This document shows, in pieces, positions 53,495 through 63,679 of a DNA stretch of 64,000 nt. The stretch is from the NCBI GenBank assembly GCA_022410635.1, contig JAJVDF010000015.1, positions 2,242,401 through 2,306,400 on the forward strand, read 5' to 3'. The notes beneath the pieces were generated by a model that worked only from the letters and a program-made list of their open reading frames with translations, searched no databases and was not told the DNA's origin. Within the stretch, counting starts at the first letter, position 1. Each line of letters begins with the position of its first letter. A program made the translations under genes and the position numbers. This DNA is from Tretioscincus oriximinensis (lineage: Eukaryota; Chordata; Lepidosauria; Squamata; Gymnophthalmidae).

Positions 53495-53572
53495 TGCTGC
53501 TCAAAACAAGTAAGGGAACATTTAGTGTTACACTGTTATATTAATGTGTTCCCTTAATTGTTTTGAGCAGTA
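53495..53572. mobile_element. Tiny palindromic Tc1/mariner-like miniature element
   Basis: Arms 'tgctgctcaaaacaagtaag' with 'ggaaca' (53495-53520) and 'tgttcccttaattgttttga' with 'gcagta' (53547-53572) pair over 26 bases with two mismatches, flanked by TA on both sides (53493-53494 and 53573-53574). Length about 78 bases, with an AT-rich loop. The termini resemble a known vertebrate mariner-type end (from memory). No frame. Confidence 0.8.
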
Positions 53573-53624
53573 TATAAAACACTCACTTTGCCTCAAGTTA
53601 TGATCTCTCTGGGTTATGGGGGAC

Positions 53625-53919
53625 ATTTAGATCTCAAGGAGGCAGCCTCCTGGCAGTTCCTTCCCTTTCAGAGATGCATGTAGGAGAGCCTTCTCTGTGG
53701 TGCCCCCACACTCTGGAACAATTTCCCTCTAGAGGCTCACCAGGTGCATACACTGTGTAACTTTCGGCACCTAGTAAAAACATATCTCTTCACTCAGGCT
53801 CTTGATTCTTAGCTTCTTGTGCATTTTATCTGTCTGGAGGTTGGAGGGCTGGAGAGAGGGAGGGTATGGATTTTTAAAAATGTGTTGTTGGTGGTGTTGT
53901 GGTTGTTGTGGTTGTTTCT
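53625..53919 (+). mobile_element. L2-type LINE, ORF2 C-terminal relic (interrupted by hAT)
   Basis: 'aggagagccttctctgtggt', 'gcccccacactctggaacaa', 'tttccctctagaggct' and 'cacctagtaaaaacatatct' correspond to RRAFSVV, PTLWNNFPLE, and the HLVKTYLF region of the L2 ORF2 end, with a one-base frame problem. The 3' UTR is split by the hAT at 53920 and the tail resumes at 54526. Confidence 0.75.
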
Positions 53920-54517
53920 TAGGGTTGCCATATTCTGGCAACCCAAAACTGGGACGGGGGTGGGGTGCGGGCGCACAAGTGCACGCATGCGCACATATGG
54001 ACGCTTGTAGTGAGACAGGCAAAATCTCTTCTGCCTGTCTCACCACAGGCGTCCATGTGTGCGCACGCACGCACGCACGCACGTGTACCTGCTCCTTTGC
54101 TGGAGGCGGGGTTTCACCCTGCTCTGGCAAGCGGGCCGCCAACTCNCCTGCAGCAGCAGAGCAAAAACGCTTGGGTTTGTGAGAGGAGAAGAGAGTTGCC
54201 CTCCTGTCACAAACCCAGGCNTTTTCTCCTCTGCTAGAGGCGAGTTGGCAGCGAGAGCAGGGAGAAACCCTGCCTCCAGCATTGGAACAGCTACGGCATG
54301 CTCCGAGGGTCTTCCCAGGACCCCGGAAAGCGTTACGCGCGCTGCAGCCGTCAGGTCTGACGGCTGCTTTTCCTTTAAAATCCCGCCTTTTTACATTCCC
54401 TGNTGCAGCATCGGGGAATGTAAAAAGCTGGGATTTTGCCTTAAAACCCAGAGGGGACTATATTTTAGTCCCCCAAACCGGGATTGTCCCGGTTTACCGG
54501 GACGTATGGCAACCCTA
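53920..54517 (+). mobile_element. hAT-like miniature transposon with three internal hairpins
   Basis: Starts TAGGGTTGCCATA and ends TATGGCAACCCTA, exact inverted termini. It is flanked by an exact 8-bp duplication TTGTTTCT at 53912-53919 and 54518-54525. The interior consists of successive inverted repeats: around 53985-54066 (arms 'gagacaggca', 'tgcctgtctc'), 54102-54282 (arms 'ggcggggttt', 'ccctgcctcc'), and 54372-54445 (arms 'aaaatcccgccttttt', 'aaaaagctgggatttt'). A GCAC repeat is at 54062-54080. No transposase. Confidence 0.92.
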
Positions 54518-54525
54518 TTGTTTCT

Positions 54526-54602
54526 TGATCCATTGTTACTCACCCTGGAGCACCAATGTTGAACAGCAGAATATAAATCATTTTTAATAAATAAATAAAA
54601 TA
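54526..54602 (+). repeat. L2-type LINE 3' tail
   Basis: 'tcaccctggagcaccaatgt', 'tgaacagcagaatataaatc' and AATAAATAAATAAAATA complete the L2 copy cut by the hAT at 53920-54517. This supports a single L2 spanning 53625-54602. Confidence 0.7.
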
Positions 54603-54929
54603 ATTTCAAAGGATCACCCCATTTGCAAACTCAAGGGGAAAAGCCTGCACCACATAGCTTTTAAAATAAGNTCTAGAAGTCTATACATTCCCATGGCCTT
54701 TGGGAAGCAACAAGAGTTCACCAGTCACTGGATGATGATGTCCTGATTTTCCAGAGTTCTGAATTGCCTGCAGTAGTAACAGGTTGGGATTGGCTTTGTA
54801 AGTCCTCCTGCCTCAACTGACTCCATTGTATCATGAGTAATTTTCTTGAATCTGTGGAAAAGACAGAAATAAATAGTTCTGGGGATGAAGCATATATATT
54901 TTTTCATTTCATATTTGTCTTTTGGGTCT
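54603..54929. other. Noncoding stretch, nothing recognised
   Basis: No supported feature. Confidence 0.25.
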
Positions 54930-55246
54930 TTAACCTGTTAGCTGTCTACAAATATCTGAAGGGCTGCCACAGAGCACAAGGAACTGGTTTGTTCTTATTG
55001 GTACATGGAAGGATTAGAAACAAGATGAAATTGCAAGGAAGAAGATACAGATTAGATATNAGAAAAAACTTTCTGACAATAAGGGTAATAAACAGGTTGC
55101 CACAGGAATGATGAGTTTCCATTCACTGGAAGTCTTCAGTGGCTGGACAATCTTCTGTCTGGGATGGTTTAGTGACTCCTTCATTGAACAGGGGGTTGGA
55201 CCCAGTGATCCTGAAGGTCCCTTCCAAATCTATAATTCGATGATTC
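54930..55246 (+). mobile_element. CR1 LINE, ORF2 C-terminal relic and 3' end, second subfamily
   Basis: Plus-strand fragments YKYLKGCHRAQGTGLFLL, KMKLQGRRYRLD and RKNFLT belong to the CR1 ORF2 end, and 'ttcattgaacagggggttgg' with 'acccagtgatcctgaaggtc' to the 3' UTR of the ATTCTATG-type CR1 ('tataattcgatgattcta' at the end). Unlike the TTCTTATG copies, this matches the subfamily at 15.1 kb. Broken by indels. Confidence 0.78.
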
Positions 55247-55985
55247 TAATTCATCCTAGCCACAAGTCTGAACATAACCTCCACTAGAACTGAGAGAATA
55301 TTTAAATACAAGCAGTTACTATCCTTCTTTCTATCTCATGACTTGGAAGCTATCATTATGCTACAAATCTCCCAATTTTGGTACTGCATCGTTTTTATAT
55401 ATGCCTGACCTGTTACAGATCAGATCAAGAAATATCAGAGTGGCCNGAAGCAAGCAAAATGAAGGTGAGAGAAGTACAAAGAGAGAGGTAGAAAAGAATG
55501 TCAAAGTCATTAATTTTTTAAAAAAGTAATCATAAACTCCTAAAGAAAAAATGTATCCCTGTACACAAAATGGCACCTTTGCTGACGAATGGGAGCTCTG
55601 GGTTATTAATCGTATCTGTGGCAATTATGTATGGCTTTCATTTGCTGGGGCACACGGAGATGGACACGATGNTAAATCCTGGCTCCTATTCCCGATGCAC
55701 TCATGGCCCTTGCATGTGCAGCCTGACACAGAAACACATACAAGCACCAGGGAGAGAGGTGCTGTTCATCAGCAAAGCCCCGTTGTNTGCCAGAGGTCTT
55801 AAGGGGGATCTTCTATTTCATTCGGTGGTAATGCCCTTTTTGTTGACAAAAGTAAATTGATGGCAGTCAAGAGGGGAAGCATTTGGTGGAAAAAATTCTG
55901 TTGACCCTTCTCAGATTGAATTTGACCACAGAGCAGGATACCAGCAGTTGCAGAAATGATAGATTATTGTAATGACCAGCAGAAT
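55247..55985. other. Noncoding stretch, possible conserved part at about 55560-55870
   Basis: 'ttattaatcgtatctgtggc' and 'tatttcattcggtggtaatg' are non-repetitive. No gene is supported. Confidence 0.28.
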
Positions 55986-55989
55986 GGCC

Positions 55990-56265
55990 TCTTGGCATGT
56001 TTAAATGGCAATAAATTTCACCAGGAAGAGGGCAATTTAACTACTTTCAGTCAGCAAAGACCCTCTTTGTTTGAGTTGTAAATAAATTGTGGATCATTAA
56101 CAGCTCACCTATTACGCTTGGACTGCAACACTGAAACGGATAATGTTAATATTTAATTTAATTTCAGCCGGTCTGCCTGTGCTTCAGTGAGCAATTGATG
56201 TGTTCACTGTGGTCTTCCTGGCCTTCCATCTAATCATTTGGATAATAACCCTTAGCATTTATATA
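55990..56265. other. Candidate conserved noncoding element
   Basis: 'ggcaataaatttcaccagga', 'aataaattgtggatcattaa', 'taatgttaatatttaattta' and 'gcaattgatgtgttcactgt' form a long non-repetitive AT-rich block with ATTA sites. Enhancer-like by appearance. Confidence 0.35.
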
Positions 56266-56584
56266 ACACTTTAGAGGGTTCAAAGAGCTTTGGGTGCCCT
56301 GTCTGGTCATCCTTTATGGCACCTCTAAAAGAGAGGCTATTCTGAACTGCAGGTAGCTGGGAACAGATGATGTGTCAAAGTAACACCTTTTCCTAACAAA
56401 GACTAGAATACNCCAAAACACTTTGGCCATTTATGCATGTGTTTTACTAGATCCAGCACAGATAAGTTTGATCCTTATTAGCTGTAGCAGCGTGTGTCTG
56501 CATGAAACAAGTTGAACCAAGACTGCAGGCATATGATACGTTAAAACCCACAATGTGAAGAAGAATTGCGGAATGCAGCCATCG
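56266..56584. other. Noncoding stretch, nothing recognised
   Basis: No supported feature. Confidence 0.25.
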
Positions 56585-56700
56585 CATTGTATCTTTAAAT
56601 CTATGTGGAACTGATGAGATGGCTGATGAGCATGCTCTGCCAGCGATTCTGCATTGTACTGTGCTGATATTGTCTCATGGTATGGTAGTAATCGCATTAA
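56585..56700 (+). repeat. Unassigned dispersed repeat R2, copy 3
   Basis: 'taaatctatgtggaactgat' and 'gatgagcatgctctgccagc' followed by 'gtactgtgctgatattgtct' match copy 1 at 5745-5905 in the same orientation ('aaatccatgtggaacagatg', 'attgtgctggtatcttctca'). The tandem unit is reduced to one. Confidence 0.55.
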
Positions 56701-57899
56701 AAATTTATACACACAAGAAGGCTATTTGCATCCCCCGCTGCAGGCATGGCAATTTCGCAAAACACCAGCTAATCAATATTCTGNGGCAAAGAACCTTTTT
56801 TCCAGGTACATTACAAAAATTCTGTTAATAAATGAAGAGGAATCATCATTATGTAAGTACCATCACAGTCTGGAAACCACCACCCCCATCCCATGTGTCT
56901 GCAACCCATANGACAAGTGGGACAACATGTGCTACCATACAGGTGTATAGTAGATACTCCGAATGTTGCAATTTATCTGCTTCCTTATCAATCAGCTCTT
57001 CTTCAGTGGCCTAGTTTGTGAAAATCGAAACCAGTTTATGTAAAACTATACAGTATAGCACATTATATAACATCAATGTGATATGATTACATCTGGATCA
57101 CATTTTCCAACTCTAGATCACTCCAACTGGATNTGCTTCCCAACTGAAGAATTCCTGCTGGCTTGGAACAAGGTTGTCAGCACTTGGATATCATGTCCTA
57201 GGGCAGGCTTCACACTACTCCAAAGCTCACACAAGCTTCAGAACTTGCTGGAAGGGTGCCAATGGTCAGGAACAAATGTTCCCGACCTTTCAACTCCAGG
57301 AAGACTCAGTTTTAATGGCACAATTTGGTGCACTATTTAAATGGCTTCCCTGAAGGAAGTCACCCTTCCAGGCAACATTCTGAACTATGTTACCTGGGAG
57401 AAGGACAGCAAGTAGACCTTTTTGAAAAGGTGTTCTGTTGTTCCAGTCTTGATGCATTCAGTGCAGAAACAGCATAATAGTAGGGATTGTAGCGTGACTC
57501 TTCCATTTCAAAGTGTGGAAAAGGGATGCCCAGAAATGGACTAGATTTTGCACTGTACCAGTTAAGTGAAGAAAGGTCCTGAGCAAAGATGGGGAAATTG
57601 ACTCATCTTCAGATCAGTTCATTTTTTATCAGATCATGTCCCACCAGATCATGTCTCATAATACAGCTGATACATGGATGTCAATTTGCCATTGGTCTGC
57701 CATAAATGGGTAGAATAAGCCTGAAAAGAGTCCCCCATTCACTCCTGTTGAAAGCACAGAAGGGTGGATGCAAATGAATACTTTGGGAAGCATTCAGGGG
57801 TGGGGAAATGAGGCTCAGGGAGAGACGGGCGTCAAGGGAATATATAAAAAAGACAACTTCGACAGCTTCTCCATCGCCGGGGCCTCTTTCTTCATCTTC
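56701..57899. other. Noncoding stretch, nothing recognised
   Basis: No gene or known repeat can be supported. Short frames on the plus strand are unlike proteins. Confidence 0.25.
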
Positions 57900-57904
57900 C
57901 TCTG

Positions 57905-58130
57905 ACTTGGCTTTCTTTCTTCAGATGGCAGTTTGACAGAAGATTAATTCAAGTCAGCTGCTGAAAATAATTATTGCATTATGGGAGCAGTAATCATTAT
58001 TTAGAACATGATTAAATATGTCTGCATCTATTGACTCTGCCTATGATTTATGTATTTGTTTAGTCAATAGTCTAATGTAAATTATGTAATTAATTATAGA
58101 TGGTGGTGTCAGGTCATTGGTAAAAACAAT
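57905..58130. other. Candidate conserved noncoding element
   Basis: 'gcagtaatcattatttagaa', 'catgattaaatatgtctgca', 'gtttagtcaatagtctaatg' and 'tatgtaattaattatagatg' are dense in ATTA/TAAT words. Non-repetitive. A strong enhancer-like block by appearance. Confidence 0.4.
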
Positions 58131-58429
58131 TTGATGAGAGCATAGACTCTCTTTTCTTCTGCCCAGTCCCCCTCCTTCCCATGACAGATGCAAAAGGGAG
58201 GCCAGGGCTGGGAAGACAGAGTTGAGGGAATTCCAAAGGGTGTTTTTTCATGTGTGAATGGCGCTTCCTCGGTTCTCCATTTGCATGTTGTCTTTCTCTT
58301 GTTCAGCCTTCGGTTTAGAAATTGAAATAACTTGTTAAGCAAAGGGGAAGGAAGCACATGATTGCGAAGAGGACGCGGGGGACCCGTAAGGGTGAGCAGC
58401 TAAAGAGCCAGCTGCTCCCAAACACGAGG
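58131..58429. other. Noncoding stretch, nothing recognised
   Basis: No supported feature. Confidence 0.25.
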
Positions 58430-58565
58430 GAGCGTGCCACGATCATTTACCGCTTCATAAAATTAAATGTTTTCCAGATTAAATCACTAGGCAGCATGCA
58501 GGAGACCTTCTAACTCTAATAACAATTTTTCAATCAATATTGGGAGGCCTGCTGGTATGAAAAGN
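58430..58565. other. Candidate conserved noncoding element
   Basis: 'gtgccacgatcatttaccgc', 'ttcataaaattaaatgtttt', 'ccagattaaatcactaggca' and 'caatcaatattgggaggc' form a non-repetitive block with several ATTA/TAAT sites. Confidence 0.35.
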
Positions 58566-58719
58566 GTCGCGGTGAGGAAGCTGAGGCAGGCTGGGGGGGA
58601 GGGATTGAGGGATGGATGGATCGAGGACCACGGGAAGAAATGGTGATGCTCCGAGCACTGCAGCTTTCAATCAAGCCAAAAGTTTTTTAAAAATATATAT
58701 GCATGGTGTATTCTCCATC

Positions 58720-59060
58720 ACTGTGAGTCTATTCCCCGCAGATTTTTCTCTTAACTGATAATTCGGTCAGTCACATTCCTCAGAGGGAGGTCATGGGTCA
58801 CCCCAGCCCCTGTCAGGCCTCAGAGAAACCATTTCCATTTTAATGCCACCGCTATAATCTATCAAAGATGTGATGTACAAGATACAATGAATTTAAGTGG
58901 TCTTCATATATCACCGAGCTTTCATGCCTTCACCTGGGTAATAGTCTGAATTACTCTCCCTACCTCACAATCTGTCACCCTCAGTAAAATAACTGCCATA
59001 ACAGTGTTAATGGCAGGTGTGCCCAAATTGCGGCCATGCGTGGTAGCCAGGGACATTATA
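58720..59060. other. Candidate conserved noncoding element
   Basis: 'tcttaactgataattcggtc', 'tttaatgccaccgctataat', 'ctatcaaagatgtgatgtac', 'ccttcacctgggtaatagtc' and 'actgccataacagtgttaat' show long complex sequence without repeat character. One of the best conserved-looking blocks. Confidence 0.4.
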
Positions 59061-59364
59061 CATCATAAATGTTAGCATTTGGAGCACAGCCTAATGGCTG
59101 CTACAATACAGGATTGTTTCAAAGATAATCCTAGGGACCTATTCTATTTAGTGGTGTTATCGTCATCATTTTCTGCACTGTTATTAATATTGTTATTTTA
59201 ATCATTATTGATCAGTAAGCATTAAAGTAAATGTGTTTAAGACTGGAAAAACACAAGTCTTTATGACAGTTTGACAAAGGGCCATTTCCAGATTTCCCTT
59301 TTTACCGATTCTTCTTCGAAGACATCCAGCTTGGCCATTACTTGTTCATATCATTTATATATAT
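59061..59364. other. Noncoding stretch, nothing recognised
   Basis: TTATTA-rich around 59180-59220, otherwise unremarkable. The L1 3' end begins just beyond. Confidence 0.25.
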
Positions 59365-59370
59365 ATNTTT

Positions 59371-60988
59371 TTAATAATTTTTATTGATTTTAGTTACAAC
59401 AGACAAAATACAATAAAACATGAATACATAAACATAACAAAACCTAATACATGTAACATATATATCCCTCCCCACCCACCCCTAGGAGATCCAACATCAC
59501 GNCTTCTATATTCATTTACATTAATAATCTTGAGTCTAGTACCATAGCAATGGTGTGTGGCAGCGTAGCATTTCTATTAAAGTTAACACCAAGGGCCAGT
59601 ACTTTCTGCCAGTTTCCTTCCCAAGTTGTTCTTTGTGTAAGGCCCATATTGATAAGACGTTTTTCTCTTAATACATCAAATAGTAAAAATTCTGATAAAT
59701 AGTCATACCATTGACTTATTATCCATTTGCTTTTGTCCTTCCACCCTCTTGCAATGGTCACCTGTCCTGCCCAAATACATCTTTCAACAATAAATTTTTC
59801 AGTGACCCAATCAGAGTCCCTCTGTTCTATANATCATCAACAATATGGGTATTTTTGGCAGGTCAATTCCCATAAAATTGCGCATCTCATCAAGGATTAA
59901 ATCCCACCGTTGTTGTACGTACCGACATGTAAACCACATATGAAAAAAACTACCTATCACCTGACACCCGTGCCAACAAAATGGTGAAAAATTTCCCATA
60001 TGTGAAATCTGTGAAGGCGTTCGATACCACCGTGATACTATTTTCATTTGCAGCTCTTTTATTTTATTACTTTTAATCAGACATATGTCCCTCCTCCATT
60101 TATTCCATGTGTCCAGTGTAAAATTAAAATCCTTTCCCCAACTTTGTCTTAATATATTTTGGTTATCGTATCTGACTTTTGTTAGGAGTGAATATATTTT
60201 GCCGGTAAGTCCTTTTTCTTTATTTAGTTTTTTTACAACTATTTCTTCAAATTCCTGCGGGCGCTGAATCATCAGAGCCTTGATGGCAGGTCTATTTATA
60301 TACGTCCAGATACCCAAGACTGCGATCCAGTTACTAGCAGATGGATTTAATGCCTGCAGTCTTACTGGTGTTATAGGGTTGCCGTTCGAGTCGAATAAAT
60401 CCCTTATTCTCCTTAATTTAATTTGGCTAATATAGGCGTAGCTTGTATCAACTTATTATGATTAACTTTCCATATATTCCACGTATTGTCTAATGGGGGG
60501 AGCCATAGCTTCCTTTTTTGTCTTTCTATATCTAGGGAGCAGAGAGAGATATGTTCTACCTTATTTAGAGTTCTTTCTAATCTGACCCATTTTTTCCCAT
60601 CCTCATACTCTAGGTCTTTTAATTTTTGTAATTGGCACGATTCATAATAAGTTTTCAGACAGGGAAACCCCCATCCTACTTCAGTAAGATTAGAAAAAAA
60701 AGCTCGATTTGCTACTCTTCTCCTATTATTTGCAAGGGCCCATTTCTTAATGTAGTCTTCCCAACTTTTGAATTTCACCAATTTGATCTTGTCGGGAATT
60801 GACTGAAATAAGAATCAAAATCTGGGCAGCACCATCATTTTTAATGCTCTCATTTTTGTCAACATACCCCAATTCTTGGTCTGCCAACGTTCCATTGTTT
60901 TCCTGATCCTTTTCCAGAGAGGGTTAAAATTGACCTCTATCAACTTCTCCGGGTCCTTAGATAGTTTTACTCCTAGATATAGGATCTT
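59371..60988 (-). mobile_element. L1-type LINE, 3' segment (post-RT region, C-terminal domain, 3' UTR)
   Basis: The minus strand begins at KILYLGVKLSKDPEKL (60988), just past the L1 reverse-transcriptase core, runs through W-rich thumb-like text (RMRALKMMVLPRF-like, KSWEDYIKKW) and ends with the L1 C-terminal cysteine-histidine region (CWHGCQVIGSFFHMWFTC near 59950-60000, then QQRWDLILDEM). The 3' UTR ends in an AATAAA-like word and poly-A (T run at 59366-59378). Stops and frameshifts split it into four frames. It is the downstream half of a single inverted L1. Confidence 0.9.
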
Positions 60989-61701
60989 ATAGGCCAATTA
61001 CACTAGCCAACATTGACTATAAGATCTTCGCAGGAATACTTACAAGAAGATTAGAAAAATACATACCCAAAATAATAAAGNAAGATCAATATGGATTTGT
61101 TAAAGATAGATACCTGGCCGATCCCATTAGGATTGCNATAAATCTGTTACATCATGCTAAAAGATATCAAAAGAAACTTGCCTTNATTAAGTTAGACGTC
61201 TATAAGACGTTTGATTCAATAAATCATCAGTACATCAAAAGGATATGTGAGGGGTTCGAGTGCGGGGAACGATTTACCAAAGTCATAGAGGCACTATACC
61301 AAAACAACAAGGCTAAAGTTAGGGTCAATGCCGGGACGTCTCAGTTCATAAACATTAAAAATGGGGTCAAGCAGGGCTGCCCTCTGTCCCCTTTAATATT
61401 TCTTATGGGGATAGAACCTTTTGCTAACTCTATAAGATCAAACGAGAACATACGTGCATACAAAGCGGGCAAAGAACGACTGAAAATAAATCTGTATGCG
61501 GATGATGCACTTATTATAACAGATGACCCAGTGAATTCAATCACACACATAATGGAAGAAATAAATTCCTTTGAGATTATCTCGGGAATGGCCATCAATA
61601 TGCAAAAATCAGAACTGATGACGATAAATGTACCTCGCAGGGAACGGCGGATAATATTCAATACGTCAGGCATGAAATTGGGGATCAAAACGATATAATT
61701 T
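60988..61701 (+). mobile_element. L1-type LINE, inverted 5' segment encoding the RT core
   Basis: An uninterrupted plus-strand frame of about 237 codons from RPITLANIDYKIFAGILTRR to GMKLGIKTI. It contains the L1 RT motifs IKLDVYKTFDSINH (motif A), NGVKQGCPLSPL (motif B) and YADD (61495-61506), with the catalytic aspartates kept. The text stops where the minus-strand half (KILYLGV) starts, so this is the 5' part of the same L1, inverted by twin priming. Three n codons only. Confidence 0.93.
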
Positions 61702-61782
61702 ATATTTATATTTATTTACCATTCTGTCCCACTCTATATCCAAAAGACTCAGGGTGGTTAACAACATTAANAACAAAACAGT
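61702..61782 (-). repeat. L2/SINE-type 3' tail
   Basis: 'tatttaccattctgtcccac', 'tctatatccaaaagactcag' and 'ggtggttaacaaca' with TTATATTT repeats match the reversed L2 tail at 13.6 and 21.5 kb. The L1 5' end lands at its left edge. Confidence 0.6.
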
Positions 61783-61968
61783 GGTGCAATTCAGCTGATT
61801 CACATCGGCTCAACAGAAAAAGTACCTAATTTTTATTTAGTTTGACAAACCAGCTGTTAAACCACCCAGGCCCAGCCTCTTGCCAGAAATGACATCACTT
61901 AAGATGTCATTTCCTGTTGCTGCCTCCTGGAACGCCATCATTAATGATGGTGTTTCCCAAATGAGAAC
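61783..61968 (+). repeat. hAT-like nonautonomous DNA element fragment, copy 2
   Basis: Starts CAGTGGTGCAATTCA, with 'gctgttaaacca', then 'aaatgacatcacttaagatg', 'tcatttcctgttgctgc' and 'gatggtgtttcccaaatgag' as at 7.3 kb, and ends near 'agttattaaattatttga'. The start matches my memory of a squamate hAT terminus. The L2 tail may resume at 61969. Confidence 0.55.
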
Positions 61969-62269
61969 AGTTATTAAATTATTTGACATATTAAAAACAA
62001 CAGGGTGTTAAAGTGGGGAGGCAAGAGCTCTTTCTTCAACCAAAGGGCAGTTTAAAGAGGTTTGGCTTCAATGGTTTCCAAATGATGATGCTTGAGGCAC
62101 CGCACAAGGAACACTAATCCACATCTGGGGATCACCGCATCAATTTGTAATTTGGACTAATCCTGATAAGCAAATATCTTCACTGGCTGGCATTCTATCC
62201 ATGGGTTCTTAGATTACAATNTGTCCCAGTTCTAGATGGACAGGCCATATTCTAAACTAATCACATCTG
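61969..62269. other. Noncoding stretch, nothing recognised
   Basis: No supported feature beyond a possible remaining L2 tail piece near 61985-62060. Confidence 0.25.
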
Positions 62270-62430
62270 AACATGAGAACGTAAGGAGAATCCTGCTGGA
62301 TGAAGCCACAAACATTTAGTCTAGCGTCCGGTCTCACACGGTGGCCCATTAATTGCTTCTTGGCCACCTCAAGCAGCAGGAAAAGGGAAAAGCTCTATGT
62401 GACTGGTTTTTAGAGGCATCCTGTCTGCAC
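62270..62430 (-). repeat. CR1 LINE 3' UTR, older subfamily
   Basis: 'catgagaacgtaaggagaat', 'cctgctggatgaagccacaa' and 'ggtctcacacggtggcccat' with 'cttcttggccacctcaagc' are a reversed CR1 3' UTR relic. Confidence 0.6.
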
Positions 62431-63133
62431 ATGAAACTCGGGTACTTAGAGACTGGTGACANGATTTATGCAAGAGGTTTATGTCATACATAGGACCCTC
62501 GTTCTGAGGTCATCTGACACCTTTCATCCACCAAACGTACACAGGAGAAAAGAAACACACATACCTCATTGGATAACATGAGTGCCACCAAGCAGTCTAA
62601 CTGGCTAACCACATTCCTCTTTAGATACTGAAGATGGACAATTCACACAATGTTCAGCAGGTACAGCAGAAGTTATCTGTCATGACTATCTTGCTGTTGG
62701 ACTTAGTGCAAATCGGGGGTCAAGAGGTCAAGATTGGGTAACAGAGACTACTTGTGGAGAAACAAATGAGCTTGTATTTTCTCAGGATAAACACACTCAA
62801 ATGCATTGATAACAACCACGGTGTGTGCTGTTAAAACATGGGGATTGCTACTTCCAAACAAAGGGTTTCCAAGCATCCTGTGGGAAAAGTCTTACCTTCT
62901 GAAATATAACGATCAAATGACAGCGGCTCATCTTTGTCCCCTACTATTTGCTTACTCTGAAAAATTACAAAGCGTCTTCTTAGTCCTCCAGGAGCCAACA
63001 GCACACAAAAGGATATTGTGTATGTGTCTTCACTGTCTCTTCCATAGTTAAAAAGAAGCTGCCTTTAGTTAAAAAAGGGAGAGAGAGAGATTAAGCGATA
63101 GAATTCCAAATTTTTCATGGTATCTACTGTGTT
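62431..63133. other. Noncoding stretch, nothing recognised
   Basis: No supported feature. Confidence 0.25.
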
Positions 63134-63141
63134 ATCTAAAG

Positions 63142-63671
63142 TAGACTGACCAGGTTTTCTGAGACCCAAACCGGGCAATTAATATTAATGCTAATTTGAA
63201 TATTCATAAATATGCAAATTATCCACCAACATGCATTCCCTTCCAAAATTCCCACCTGAGAAATCGGTGAAGCATGTGAGAATTTTTTTTAACTGTGCGA
63301 CAGAATTTTTTAATTTTTTTACAGAAAGGAAGGTGCCTTCAGAAGCTGGCCCCAGTTGCCAGAACCCCCTAGTGGCGGTGCAGCAATTTTTTAAAAAAAT
63401 TGAAGTGTGTGAGAAAGTTTTGAAGTGTGTGAGAATTTTTATTTTTTACTGAGGGGAGGGTGCCTTCAGATGCCAGAGTCCCCTAGTGGTGCTGCAGTGA
63501 ACCTTTTTCAAAATATATATATATAATTTTTTTTTTTCAAAAAAAGTTTTTTTTTAATTTTTTTTTCCTCAGCAAAAACTGGGGAAATCCCCCCCCCCCA
63601 GGATGGTGGGGTAGACAGCCCCAAACCGGGTTCCCCCCCCCCCAAAAAAAAGGGAGCATCTGGTCAGCCTA
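63142..63671 (+). mobile_element. hAT-like nonautonomous DNA transposon, copy 2
   Basis: Starts TAGACTGACCAGGTTTTCTG and ends ATCTGGTCAGCCTA (inverted TAGGCTGACCAGAT), flanked by an exact 8-bp duplication ATCTAAAG (63134-63141 and 63672-63679). The interior has the same two tandem units as the copy at 22168-22746. About 530 bases, no frame. Near the right side homopolymer C and A/T tracts have expanded. Confidence 0.92.
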
Positions 63672-63679
63672 ATCTAAAG

